Source of the DNA: Fulvia fulva
Lineage: Eukaryota; Ascomycota; Dothideomycetes; Mycosphaerellales; Mycosphaerellaceae
Reading direction: 5' to 3'
Assembly (NCBI RefSeq): GCF_020509005.1
Contig: NC_063012.1
Coordinates: forward strand, 7,626,001-7,690,000
Length of the DNA stretch: 64,000 bases
In this document: positions 41,846 through 51,563 of the stretch, in pieces
Layout: each line of letters starts with the position of its first letter
Numbering within the stretch: position 1 is the stretch's first letter
The notes under the pieces: model-generated
What the model saw: only the letters and a program-made list of their open reading frames with translations
Told to the model about the DNA's origin: nothing
The model's database searches: none
Position numbers and translations under genes: made by a program

Positions 41846-43728
41846 CGTGGTTGTTGGTTGTTGAAAATGGGTCCAGGTACGGGATGTTTGTGGTGGTGGT
41901 CAAAAGTTGCGCGAAGTGACTGTTGAAGATGTAAGAAGGTGAGAAAGAACTGTAAGATGAGAGTCTTGACGCAGCGGGTGGCGGGATCGCGGCATGTGCC
42001 GCAAATTTCATTCACCGACGTGCCCAAGAGGCGCTCTCAGCCAGTCATCGAACGTAGTCGATTCACTGATGACGACACATTCCTGTGTATAGAGTGTATA
42101 GAAAGGGACGTTGCAACCAAGACCGACTGCAAGCATATCGCTTCATTAAGTACCCATACATCACAGGGCTGTTTGCCAATGCTTTGTGCTTAGCGCAATC
42201 AATCAAGAGACGCAGCTGACATGGTATCCGATCTGCAACTGTATCAGAACAGTCTCGTCAGAAGAAGAGATGTGTGTTCGTGGCGAAGCTGGTCGTGCTG
42301 TACACAAGACAGAAGGCCAGCATCACAGCGTGTCAAGATGGACAATCGCTATGCACCTTAGGTCATGGCGTGGACCGTTTGGGTCCGTCCGGGCCTCAGT
42401 CTTGTGCTCGGGGCATCAGTATGGCATCTTGTTGGTCTTGTGATTGATCACGTGTGTGCTTCTATGTCCGCTGCTCATGAGGTCGACCTGGAGTCTAGTG
42501 CGGCCTAGGATTTTGGAATGAGAACTCAGGGCTGACCGAGACCAGACAGCCGTGTTATGAACGATCCATTAGCGCAAATGTACACCAACAGTCGAGCTGG
42601 CCTGGGTCGTATTAGCACATTTGCTACGCCAAAGTCGAACAACGATTCACGTCGCCGTGTGTGAAGCCTGATGAAACGCTTGGAGACAGAGTCTTCTAAT
42701 CTTCTAATCTTCGATCTTCTTCGCGATATGATAATCACACTGCGTTGATGGTATCTTTATGCCGTAGCGACAAGCCAACGATGATCAGGTCTAACAGTCG
42801 CACGTCGAATGATCGCCACATAAATCTCCGTCGCTGGCTGATGCGCAGGCCTGAAGATGTCCACATTGGCAGGAAACGTGTGGTGGATCAGCCAGTTGGG
42901 ACTGCAAGTTTGTGCTGCGACTTCAGCTTCCATAGAGTGGTCATAAATGATCTTATCAACAATGTAGATCGGGGAGGACGGACGGAGCTGGTACCAACCA
43001 CCTGTCGGCGTGCTGGGCCAAAGGTACGAGATTGGCGTCATCGGCTCTGCTGCGATGGCTGTGTGAGCTGCCGCAGGTGCGCTTAGGTGTGCCAAGTTGC
43101 TGAATGCTGTTGACGACTGTTGAGTTTGCGCCAGACTCATGGGTAGCCTTGCACTGTCAGATTGACGCGCAACGGAGCTCGTACCGTGACCGATGTTGAA
43201 CTGATCTGCCATATTTGGAAGAGCTGCTCTCAGCGCGTAAAAGGCCTGACTAGGAAGCATGAGATGCAACACCGCCATCAAATAATGCATCGCAGACGGT
43301 CTGCAGCAAACAACGTTGAATCCAGCGATTTCTGCTCACAACAAGATCGATCGACCGCATCATCGTGCGGCTGTGTAACACGATATCCTTACGCGTCTTT
43401 CTCTTGTCCTTGTCTTCTTTGTAACGCTTGGCCTATGGTGAGAGTCAGACAAGCTGGGATGGGATCACGAGCCAGGTCTCGGATCAACGTCGATCCTCGT
43501 TCGGCTGAAGCCACGGGTTATCAGGATGCGGAATGAAACGGACCCATGCTCGAGATGCTGGACATAGAAGAGCAGCCACGCAGCTTCTGTCGCTGTTGAA
43601 GTTGTCAGTCAACGACATTCCTGCACATCGACAGAATCTTGCAGTTTCGCGCACCTCTTTGCAAAGCCATAGCTCGCAGCTCCTGGACCAAAAGAAGCAA
43701 GATCAAACAAGAAGCGTCATAACGCAAG
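41846..43728. other. Gene-poor stretch upstream of the tandem trio
   Basis: About 1.9 kb with only one weak candidate gene (42757-43290, minus, listed separately). A CTTCTAAT repeat lies near 42690-42712. No tRNA, transposon or repeat element was recognised. Confidence 0.5.
42757..43290 (-). CDS. Possible hypothetical protein, 177 residues
   Basis: An uninterrupted ATG-initiated frame with no recognisable family, no signal peptide that I would trust, and low-complexity Ala/Ser/Thr sequence in the first half. A second in-frame ATG (MADQFNIGHG) could be the real start. It is listed because it is the longest frame in a gene-poor interval, but it may be noise. Nothing can be said on function. 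Confidence 0.22.
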   Translation of the reverse strand: MHYLMAVLHLMLPSQAFYALRAALPNMADQFNIGHGTSSVARQSDSARLPMSLAQTQQSSTAFSNLAHLSAPAAAHTAIAAEPMTPISYLWPSTPTGGWYQLRPSSPIYIVDKIIYDHSMEAEVAAQTCSPNWLIHHTFPANVDIFRPAHQPATEIYVAIIRRATVRPDHRWLVATA

Positions 43729-44241
43729 ATGCGCTCTTCAATCACGTCCCTCGCGGTCCTCGCCACCTCTCTCTTCAGCTCCTCTGCGGTGGCCACGCTT
43801 TACTTCAACGCCACCTTGAGCGCAGACAATACGATCAGCGTCCACTCATGGGACGACTCCAACAACAACGGTGGCCAGAACCCCGAAGACATCGTCTGCA
43901 AGGGCGACAACTTGCAGCCTACCGCTCAAGATCCCGTCACATGGACTGTCGACTGCACGTCTCTAGACAACGCCAAGTCCGACACTGTCTTTGACGTCTT
44001 CCTCAACCCAGACAACAAACGCTTCATCGATGTCATCTACCGCTACTCCAACCCAAACGCGCAGGGTCTGAACGAAGTCGGCGGTGGCGAGAACCCAGAT
44101 GAGTTCTACTTCAACTTCCGTGTGGGAAGTGTGGATGGCAAGTTCTTCAAGTCGCGGGAGTTTGGGGCTCAGCAGGATATCTTGAACTTGGTGAAGCCGG
44201 AGAGCCTGAAGAATCCTTGTGATAGCTTGGACACGTGCTAG
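43729..44241 (+). CDS. Secreted protein of unknown function, 170 residues
   Basis: A single-exon protein with a good signal peptide (MRSSITSLAVLATSLFSSSAVA). The mature part has four cysteines, positions suited to two disulphides (IVCKGD, VDCTS, NPCDSLDTC at the end), and is rich in Asn, Asp and aromatic residues with beta-like character. It has no membrane anchor. I do not recognise the family. It may be a wall-associated or effector-type secreted protein, by inference from size and secretion. Confidence 0.75.
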   Translation: MRSSITSLAVLATSLFSSSAVATLYFNATLSADNTISVHSWDDSNNNGGQNPEDIVCKGDNLQPTAQDPVTWTVDCTSLDNAKSDTVFDVFLNPDNKRFIDVIYRYSNPNAQGLNEVGGGENPDEFYFNFRVGSVDGKFFKSREFGAQQDILNLVKPESLKNPCDSLDTC

Positions 44242-44680
44242 ATGTTTGTGTAGAAGGTGGAAGGTGGAGCATTGGGCAATCAGCATGTCCAGGAAATAGT
44301 ATCCACACTTACAGACGAAACCATGGAGTATCATGGGGTCCGGCTAGAGTAAGCACATAGTGTATACATCACGGCCGACCAGGAATTGATCTCCACAGTG
44401 CCTCGACGGCTCACCTGCACTTCCTTGACATGCGCTCCTATGGTTGCATACAGTATTGCTCTTGCCTCTCGTGCCAACGATCTCCATTGCAAGGTCGTCG
44501 CGTTCACTCTGACTTGAGCTGGAATTTGGGATGATGGACTAACATACGTGTAGCCACTGGCTCTCATCACGCTTTGAGTCCGAGGTGCGGCGTGATTTCC
44601 CATGGCATGTCGATGGGAAAGAGCTTCATGTGCCCGCAGTACGCTATACCGCTTTGGATCGTACCTGCAGATGGCCATCT

Positions 44681-44706
44681 CGAAGCTTCGATTTCGAAAG
44701 ACTTCT
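44681..44706 (+). promoter_or_regulatory. Heat shock element-like GAA/TTC array upstream of HSP90
   Basis: The stretch reads cGAAgcTTCgatTTCGAA followed by agacTTCt, giving alternating GAA and TTC units. The first pair has the 2-nt spacing of the HSF consensus (nGAAnnTTCn); later spacings are imperfect. It lies about 340 bp before the HSP90 ATG and about 190 bp before the putative leader intron. Binding by HSF is expected from family knowledge but is not shown by sequence alone. Confidence 0.5.
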
Positions 44707-44894
44707 GGCGCGAGGCGGCTGAGAGCTTTGGCCGTTTGCTCTTGCCTGGCAACGTATTTCTCGCCAGCACTCTTTCCTCACCTGCAATCGTCCATCCCAC
44801 CTCACACACTTGACATTGCACTCGAGATACCCGACCACAGGTCACCACCACGAGCCCTTCACCTCTGCTGATACAGCACCCATACATACCATCT

Positions 44895-45014
44895 GTAAGT
44901 CTTCCATCGGAGCTCGGGCGCTGCCGTTGCTCGTCACCGCAATCTCTTCCTCCAACCTCCGACCTTCAACACGCAGACAACAGCGGCACTTGCTAACATC
45001 ACCCACCAATACAG
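44895..45014 (+). other. Probable 5' leader intron of HSP90
   Basis: GTAAGT at 44895, GCTAAC about 20 nt before the end, and an ATACAG acceptor ending at 45014 define a 120-nt intron in the leader, 29 nt before the HSP90 ATG. Highly expressed fungal genes often carry such introns. Confidence 0.6.
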
Positions 45015-45043
45015 AGAAACGACCATCACATACAAGCGCAATC

Positions 45044-47155
45044 ATGTCGGCTGAGACGTTTGAGTTCCAGGCGGAGATCTCGCAGCTCCTGTCCCTCATC
45101 ATCAACACAGTCTACTCCAACAAGGAGATCTTCCTGCGAGAAATCATCTCCAACTCCTCCGATGCGCTAGACAAGATCCGCTATGAGGCTCTCTCAGACC
45201 CAAGCAAGCTCGACTCAGCCAAGGACCTGAGAATCGACCTGATCCCAAATAAGGAGAACAAGACTCTTACCATCCAGGACACTGGTATCGGTATGACCAA
45301 GGCTGACCTCGTCAACAACCTCGGAACAATCGCCCGCTCTGGTACCAAGCAGTTCATGGAGGCTCTCACCGCAGGTGCTGATATCTCCATGATTGGCCAG
45401 TTCGGTGTCGGTTTCTACTCCGCATACCTTGTCGCCGACCGCGTGACTGTCATCTCGAAGCACAACGACGACGAGCAGTACATCTGGGAGTCCAGCGCTG
45501 GTGGCACTTTCAGCATCGCACAAGACACCGAGGGCGAGCCACTCGGCCGTGGTACCAAGATCATCCTCCACCTCAAGGATGAGCAGACCGACTACCTGAA
45601 CGAGAGCAAGATCAAGGAGGTCGTCAAGAAGCACTCCGAGTTCATCTCCTACCCAATCTACCTCCACGTCACCAAGGAGACCGAGAAGGAGGTCCCAGAC
45701 GAGGATGCTGAGGAGAGCAAGACCGAGGAGGACAGCGACAACAAGCCAAAGGTCGAGGAGGTCGACGATGAGGAGGAAGAGAAGAAGGAGAAGAAGACCA
45801 AGAAGGTCAAGGAGACCAGCATCGAGGAAGAGGAGCTCAACAAGACCAAGCCGATCTGGACACGCAACCCACAAGACATCTCACAGGAGGAGTACGGTGC
45901 CTTCTACAAGTCGCTCTCCAACGACTGGGAAGACCACCTCGCTGTCAAGCACTTCTCTGTGGAGGGTCAGCTCGAGTTCCGCGCCATCCTCTTTGTGCCA
46001 AAGCGTGCACCATTCGACCTCTTCGAGACCAAGAAGACCAAGAACAACATCAAGCTCTACGTGCGCCGTGTCTTCATCACCGACGATGCCACCGACCTCA
46101 TCCCAGAGTGGCTCTCCTTCGTCAAGGGTGTTGTCGACTCTGAGGATCTCCCTCTCAATCTGTCCCGCGAGACTCTGCAGCAGAACAAGATCATGAAGGT
46201 CATCAAGAAGAACATCGTCAAGAAGACTCTCGAGCTGTTCAACGAGATCGCCGAGGACAAGGAGCAGTTCGACAAGTTCTACACTGCCTTTAGCAAGAAC
46301 CTCAAGCTCGGTATCCACGAGGACAGCCAGAACCGCTCTTCGCTCGCCAAGCTCCTCCGATACAACTCAAGCAAGTCTCCAGAGGAGCTCACCTCCCTCG
46401 CCGACTACATCACCCGCATGCCAGAGCACCAGAAGCAAATGTACTACATCACCGGCGAGTCCAAGGCCGCCGTCGAGAAGTCGCCATTCCTTGACGCACT
46501 CAAGGCCAAGGGCTTCGAGGTCCTCTTCCTTGTCGACCCAATTGACGAGTACGCTTTCACCCAGCTCAAGGAGTACGAGGGCAAGAAGCTTGTTGACATC
46601 ACCAAGGACTTCGAGCTCGAGGAGACTGAGGATGAGAAGAAGCAGCGTGAAGAGGAAGAGAAGGAGTACGAGTCGCTTGCCAAGTCGCTCAAGAATGTCC
46701 TCGGCGACAAGGTTGAGAAGGTCGTTGTCAGCCACAAGCTCGTCGGCGCACCTTGCGCTATCCGTACCGGCCAATTCGGCTGGTCTGCCAACATGGAGCG
46801 TATCATGAAGGCTCAGGCTCTCCGTGACACCAGTATGTCCAGCTACATGAGCAGCAAGAAGACCTTCGAGATCTCACCCAAGAGCCCAATCATCAAGGAG
46901 CTGAGAAAGAAGGTCGAGAGCGATGGCGAGAGCGACCGCACCGTCAAGAGCATCACCACTCTGCTCTACGAGACCTCGCTGCTTGTGTCTGGCTTCACCA
47001 TTGACCAGCCAGCCGACTTCGCTGAGCGCATCCACAAGCTCGTCTCTCTCGGCCTGAACGTCGACGAGGATGCCGAGACTGAGGCAGAGGCTGCCGCACC
47101 AGATGCCGCACCAGCAGAGGCTGCCGGCGAGTCTGCCATGGAGGAGGTCGACTAA
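45044..47155 (+). CDS. HSP90: Cytosolic heat shock protein 90
   Basis: A single-exon 703-residue chaperone. The N-terminal ATPase domain shows [10 protein letters not shown] (catalytic Glu region in FLREIISN), [11 protein letters not shown] and [14 protein letters not shown] highly charged Glu/Lys linker spans about residues 215-265. The middle domain has [21 protein letters not shown] and [11 protein letters not shown]. The C-terminal dimerisation domain ends with the TPR-binding MEEVD. The start at [12 protein letters not shown] is the family start, although the frame is open further upstream. It folds kinases and other clients in the cytosol. Strong C-ending codon bias marks high expression and creates long antisense shadow frames. 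Confidence 0.98.
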   Translation: MSAETFEFQAEISQLLSLIINTVYSNKEIFLREIISNSSDALDKIRYEALSDPSKLDSAKDLRIDLIPNKENKTLTIQDTGIGMTKADLVNNLGTIARSGTKQFMEALTAGADISMIGQFGVGFYSAYLVADRVTVISKHNDDEQYIWESSAGGTFSIAQDTEGEPLGRGTKIILHLKDEQTDYLNESKIKEVVKKHSEFISYPIYLHVTKETEKEVPDEDAEESKTEEDSDNKPKVEEVDDEEEEKKEKKTKKVKETSIEEEELNKTKPIWTRNPQDISQEEYGAFYKSLSNDWEDHLAVKHFSVEGQLEFRAILFVPKRAPFDLFETKKTKNNIKLYVRRVFITDDATDLIPEWLSFVKGVVDSEDLPLNLSRETLQQNKIMKVIKKNIVKKTLELFNEIAEDKEQFDKFYTAFSKNLKLGIHEDSQNRSSLAKLLRYNSSKSPEELTSLADYITRMPEHQKQMYYITGESKAAVEKSPFLDALKAKGFEVLFLVDPIDEYAFTQLKEYEGKKLVDITKDFELEETEDEKKQREEEEKEYESLAKSLKNVLGDKVEKVVVSHKLVGAPCAIRTGQFGWSANMERIMKAQALRDTSMSSYMSSKKTFEISPKSPIIKELRKKVESDGESDRTVKSITTLLYETSLLVSGFTIDQPADFAERIHKLVSLGLNVDEDAETEAEAAAPDAAPAEAAGESAMEEVD

Positions 47156-47626
47156 ATGCATTGACTAACGCTTTTGTAATGTGCTCACGTGTTATTACGC
47201 AAGAACTTTGGCATAACGGCTAGAGAAAGAAGCAGGCGTTCAAGGGCTGGTGGTGCTGGTATACTGCATCGAACCTTCGGGACTTTGAGTGTGGTCTGTG
47301 GATGGCCGCTTGCATGTACCTTTAGTTTAGCGAATGTGAACCAAAGATGTCATAAGTTCATCAGTCTCTCACCTTTCACCTCCCGGCGTACCTCAAGTCG
47401 TCCTCCCCATCGGTCTGTGTGATCTGCGCGTGATCAGTAAACAGCCAGCTCCTCCCAAACTTTGCTCCACCTCGGCCTGCACGCCAGATTACACTCGCGA
47501 CGACACGGCCGTGAGCTGTTCACGCCCATATGTAGGGACACTTTCGGCTTCAGAATACCTGTACGTGATCTCTAATACTTTCACACCGTCCGTCTCAGCC
47601 TGTTATACCTTCCTGCCTATCTCACC
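47156..47626. other. Intergenic, HSP90 3' flank and SDR promoter
   Basis: About 470 bp between two plus-strand genes. No further feature was recognised. Confidence 0.5.
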
Positions 47627-48677
47627 ATGTCCGGAAACAAGCCAGTCGCGATCGTTATTGGAGCTTCAAGAGGCATTGGAAGACAGGTCGCTATCGATCT
47701 AGCCAGAGCAGGCTATGCTGGTGAATCTGTTGAACGTATCGATCACATTGATAGATTACTAACAACACTCCGCAGTCGTCGTAGCAGCCAAGACAGAAAG
47801 CGACGCCTCGAAATGCAAACCTTTCCCTCCCAATCCCAACTCCTCCGCATCCACAATCAACACCGTCGCCCGTGAGATCACAGAACTGCACAATGGCACC
47901 GCTCTCCCCGTCGCCGTTGACGTTCGCTCGTACGAGAACATCCAGGCGATGGTCGCAACCACAGTCAAGAAATATGGCCGGATCGATGTAGTGGTCTATA
48001 ACAGCGGCGCTATATGGTGGAGCAGTGTTGAGAAAACACCCATGAAACGATTCCAGCTCATGCAGAGGGTGAATCCGGAGGGCTTGTATGGCACTGTGCA
48101 GGCAGTGTTGCCGGAGATGTATAGGAATGGAGGGAAGGGAAAAGGGCGGATTGTGGTTATCAGCCCGCCGATCTATTCGAGGTTCTTCAAGGGGAAGACG
48201 GCGTATTCTATGGGGAAGGTTGGGATGAGTGTGTTGACAATGGGGTTGGCGGTGGATTTTGAGAGGGAGGGAAGGGAGGATATGGCGATTACGAGTTTAT
48301 GGCCGGCTGCGGTAAGTTTGAAGGCCCATATGGTTCAAAAGACATGGTTACTGATGATATGCCGATAGGCCATCGAGTCTGCTGCTACACAGAGTGGGGA
48401 TGGAGTAGAAGACCTACGAAAGGATCTCAGGACTCCTGACATCTTCTCTGATGCCATTCTGTCCATGATCAAGGCTCCAGCCAAGGATGTCTCGGGCAAG
48501 ACCTTTCTCGACGAGGACTATCTGAGAGACCACGATGGCGTGAGGGACTTCAGCAAGTATGCGCTCATCTCGGGCTCTACACCACGGAGGATCATGCCCT
48601 TGAAGCTCCCAGATCTTACAGTGGCAGAGCAAGATGACGAGGGGGTGAGGATGGAAAGCTCTAAGGCGAGACTATAA
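47627..48677 (+). CDS. Short-chain dehydrogenase, HSDL2-like
   Basis: Three exons, 47627-47720, 47776-48311 and 48369-48677, give 312 residues. The first intron has GTGAAT/CGCAG with a perfect TACTAAC branch; the second has GTAAGT/GATAG. Motifs are the Rossmann GASRGIG, an NSG in place of NAG, a VISPPIYS strand, and catalytic YSMGK. The C-terminal part (AIESAATQSG, DIFSDAIL, FLDEDYLR) resembles the HSDL2/peroxisomal SDR group acting on fatty-acyl or related lipids. Substrate is not known. No peroxisomal targeting tripeptide is present at the C-terminus (ARL), though it is a near-miss to the SRL/ARL-type signals accepted by some receptors. Confidence 0.87.
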
Positions 48678-49137
48678 AGGAGTGAACAGCTATCCGCTCC
48701 GTCTTTTACTGCGTGTATAGAACATTGATCTCACACAGGTTCGAATGGACATGTTGTGCAACGTCAACATGCCGGAAGATCATGACAGGGATCATCCCTT
48801 TTCGTGGCGTTCGCCAAATAGCAGAAGCGATGGCTTCTCTGGCCTCAAAGTCCCTTACATCCTGTGCACAAGACACGCGCTCTTCCACATGAACCTCCAC
48901 CGTCTCCGCGTGCCTCCGTGGAGCTCCTAGGCATACCTAATGAAGTAATCGTGGCTCACAGCTCTGCCTTAGGCTTACGTACCACAGAAACCTCAGCCTC
49001 TTACCCGGTAGGTACAGCCACAATCCAACCTCTTGGGTTTCATAAGTCCGATGCCTCGGAACCTCAGCTCTCAACGCTGCACTCAACATCATGCGCAGCT
49101 TCCTCCACGCTGCATCTGACAAACGTACTCGCGCAAG
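48678..49137. other. Intergenic between SDR and 2EXR-like gene
   Basis: About 460 bp, with no gene recognised. Confidence 0.5.
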
Positions 49138-49839
49138 ATGTTTAGTCGCGACCGAATGCGTGAGAATCTGGCCAAAGCGCGAGTTACGGTGCGAGATGGT
49201 GTCAAAACATGCTTGAGACGGAACTTTACTGTACGGCATAAGGCGCGAGAGCCGGAGAAGACGTTCGCGCTGTTTCTGGAGCTGCCGGCGGAGATACGAG
49301 ACAGGATTTATGAGCTTTGTGCAGAGAATGATAGGAATATTTTGGAGGAGCATTTCGTCTCTGCGAAGCCGCCGCCGGAGCTGGCAATTGCGTGTGCCTC
49401 GAGACAGTTACGAAAGGAGGCGTTACCGGTGTTCTATCGACACTACAGATTCCCAGTTACTTTCAGCTCTGGAGACTGGATCAACAAAGGATGTCTACCG
49501 CCTTCCATGGAGTGGAAGGCTGCGAGATGGTATCATCGGCTTGATCCGGAGAAGTTACGAATGATTCGCAGATTGGAGCTTTACTATTGCTTTGGGAGGT
49601 TTCAGCTGGACTTTGACGCTAGAAGCAATGGGTATGAAGTGCGACAGACGGCTTGGGGGAGTAGGAGGATGGTGGATGTACGGCCGGTGGAGGAGAAGGA
49701 GCAGTTACTTGCGCTGGTTCGCAGTGTGGTCGAAGATATATTGCAAGGACCAGGCGTTGGGATGCTGACTGCGAGAGATTTCGATCAGCTGGAATTGGAA
49801 GTGCTGCCGGATACTGTGTACCAGAGGAAGGCTGTATGA
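49138..49839 (+). CDS. 2EXR/F-box-like fungal protein
   Basis: A single-exon 233-residue protein. After a basic N-terminus it has FLELPAEIRDRIYELC, the short F-box/2EXR-like element widespread in Dothideomycete and other fungal proteins, then ACASRQLRKEALPVFYRHYRF and an LRMIRRLELYYC segment. Such proteins are often in large families. A role as substrate adaptor is possible but not shown. Its stop codon (49837-49839) abuts the stop codon of the convergent M24 peptidase gene. Confidence 0.8.
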   Translation: MFSRDRMRENLAKARVTVRDGVKTCLRRNFTVRHKAREPEKTFALFLELPAEIRDRIYELCAENDRNILEEHFVSAKPPPELAIACASRQLRKEALPVFYRHYRFPVTFSSGDWINKGCLPPSMEWKAARWYHRLDPEKLRMIRRLELYYCFGRFQLDFDARSNGYEVRQTAWGSRRMVDVRPVEEKEQLLALVRSVVEDILQGPGVGMLTARDFDQLELEVLPDTVYQRKAV

Positions 49840-51360
49840 CTACGGCTCCCAAGGACCTTTAGCGCGCACGCCCGTCAGGATGTCTGGCAGGCCATCTTCT
49901 CCGACGAGCAAGATGTCTTCGTGTCTCACGCCGAATTTGTCGACCAGATAGATGCCAGGTTCCGAAGTAAAAGCCATTCCAGCTTTCAGAGGAGTCTCGG
50001 TGTTACCCTTGTTGAGGTAAGGCGACTCATGAGCCTTGATCCCAATGCCATGACCTACTCTGTGCGTGAATGCGTCGCCATATCCCGCGTCCTCAATCAC
50101 CGCACGGGCAGCTAGGTCAACCGATGCACAGGTACCATTTTCGTGGAGAGCATGCAGAGAAGCAGTCTGAGCATCAAGAACAACATCCCAGACATGTAGC
50201 TTTTCTTTGACATCTTCGCTGAGTGTTTCCATGTCGGCTTCGGTCACAGGCTTCTTGAAGAAAGGCGGGAAGAAGCTGCGACAGATGTCGCTCGAGTACC
50301 CAAGCAAGTGCGCGCCAACATCGATCAAGACCATGGTCTCCTTCTCGAGCCGCTTTGCACCGTCCGTGCCACCGTGCGGGTTCGCAGCATTCTCATCAAA
50401 TAGCACGATATCGAAGAACGGGTCCATACCAGCCGAACGCATCGTGTTGTCGAGCACAAGCTGTACCTCGTCTTCAGTGAGACCAGGAGTCAGGCAATTT
50501 CTCATAGCCCTGACAGACTCCACAGTACCAGTATTGACAGCTCTCAAGATTCCTACTTCGGCTTCCGACTTAGTCTGTCTGACCCGCTCTACCTCGCCAC
50601 TTAGCCCATGCACGTCGAAGCCATTGACAGTAAGTCCGCGGGAGATGAAATCACGCATTTCTTCGTCAACCATGACATTTGGAGTACTTTTCTCGCCATC
50701 TTCGCCTTTCTGCTCGAAGATCGAGGAACTGAGTAAGGTCGCATAAGGATTCCAGTGCTCCTCATACGTGACAAGGTCCAGGTCCTCCTCGAATGGCATG
50801 TGCAGCAACCTAGCGCGCTCCGCCTCGAAAGATGGGACCAAGAAGGTAGTTTTCGCCCGAACCTCGCTGTCCTTGCTCCTGTTAGGCTGCACGACCATCA
50901 GGAAAGGTCGTTCCTCAGGCTCCCAGACCTCCCAATCCGGTTGAGTCACGTTGGCATAGTACGAAAAAGTGTAGCCCGGCTCAATCAAGAAGGCATCCAA
51001 TCCATCTTGGATTAAAGCTTCAGCCAACCTGTCTCGGCGGCTGACGAACTCAGACACGGGTAATGGCTCAGCCGTGTTCAGGAATACGTAGTTCGTTGCT
51101 TCCAGGTTGGCGATCGAGCATTTCTGGAAGCTCTTGAGATGATGTGGAACGTCTTTCAATGGCAACCCTTGCACGTTCTTGTGTTTATGGCAAGTCCTTG
51201 GAACATCGCCCAGATTGTTGAAGTCCGTTGGCCAGAAGAAGTATAAAATCGTCAATGCAAATGTGGCAGCTACGAGTACCATCTGCTTTCCGTGTCGGTT
51301 ATGCGTAGCTTCGAGCCCTCTCTGCCATCGCGGCAGGATGGCCTGTTTGACTTCCTCCAT
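49840..51360 (-). CDS. M24 family metallopeptidase (Xaa-Pro aminopeptidase-like), membrane-anchored
   Basis: A single-exon 506-residue protein starting at ATG 51360. A GTG-initiated extension of two residues is ignored. One membrane segment lies near the N-terminus (about 25-43, VLVAATFALTILYFFW), so it is likely a type II membrane protein. An N-terminal creatinase-like domain precedes the pita-bread fold. The five metal ligands of the family are seen in order: Asp in LIDVGAHL, Asp in SSDICRSF, His in HRVGHGIGIKAHE, Glu in TSEPGIY and Glu in RHEDILLV. Family members remove N-terminal residues ahead of proline using two metal ions. Location at the ER, vacuole or plasma membrane is unclear. It has no intervening bases before the stop of the 2EXR gene. 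Confidence 0.9.
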   Translation of the reverse strand: MEEVKQAILPRWQRGLEATHNRHGKQMVLVAATFALTILYFFWPTDFNNLGDVPRTCHKHKNVQGLPLKDVPHHLKSFQKCSIANLEATNYVFLNTAEPLPVSEFVSRRDRLAEALIQDGLDAFLIEPGYTFSYYANVTQPDWEVWEPEERPFLMVVQPNRSKDSEVRAKTTFLVPSFEAERARLLHMPFEEDLDLVTYEEHWNPYATLLSSSIFEQKGEDGEKSTPNVMVDEEMRDFISRGLTVNGFDVHGLSGEVERVRQTKSEAEVGILRAVNTGTVESVRAMRNCLTPGLTEDEVQLVLDNTMRSAGMDPFFDIVLFDENAANPHGGTDGAKRLEKETMVLIDVGAHLLGYSSDICRSFFPPFFKKPVTEADMETLSEDVKEKLHVWDVVLDAQTASLHALHENGTCASVDLAARAVIEDAGYGDAFTHRVGHGIGIKAHESPYLNKGNTETPLKAGMAFTSEPGIYLVDKFGVRHEDILLVGEDGLPDILTGVRAKGPWEP

Positions 51361-51563
51361 GGCCACGTCTTTTGAGCGTGTTTGTCCTTGGTGCCATGGA
51401 GCCTCGGAGTCAAAAGGTGAAAGTCCAGATCAGCATTGGAGTTGGCCGAACAGGCGAGCCCGGCAGATCGTCGGGGACTTTGGGTGTGACCATGGTGGAC
51501 AGGGAATGTGCAGTGCTCAAGCATCTTGGCCGGAGTCTGTACATATCATTCTGCTTATACTGA

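Larger units (their letters stand above)
44242..45043. promoter_or_regulatory. HSP90 promoter and leader region
   Basis: About 800 bp. It contains heat-shock-element-like GAA/TTC arrays (44681-44706) and a likely 5' leader intron (44895-45014), both listed separately. A pyrimidine-rich leader precedes the ATG. Confidence 0.6.

Noticed and set aside
45215..46318. Leu/Val-rich minus-strand frames over HSP90
   Set aside because: Shadows of C-ending Lys/Glu codons in HSP90 on the opposite strand.
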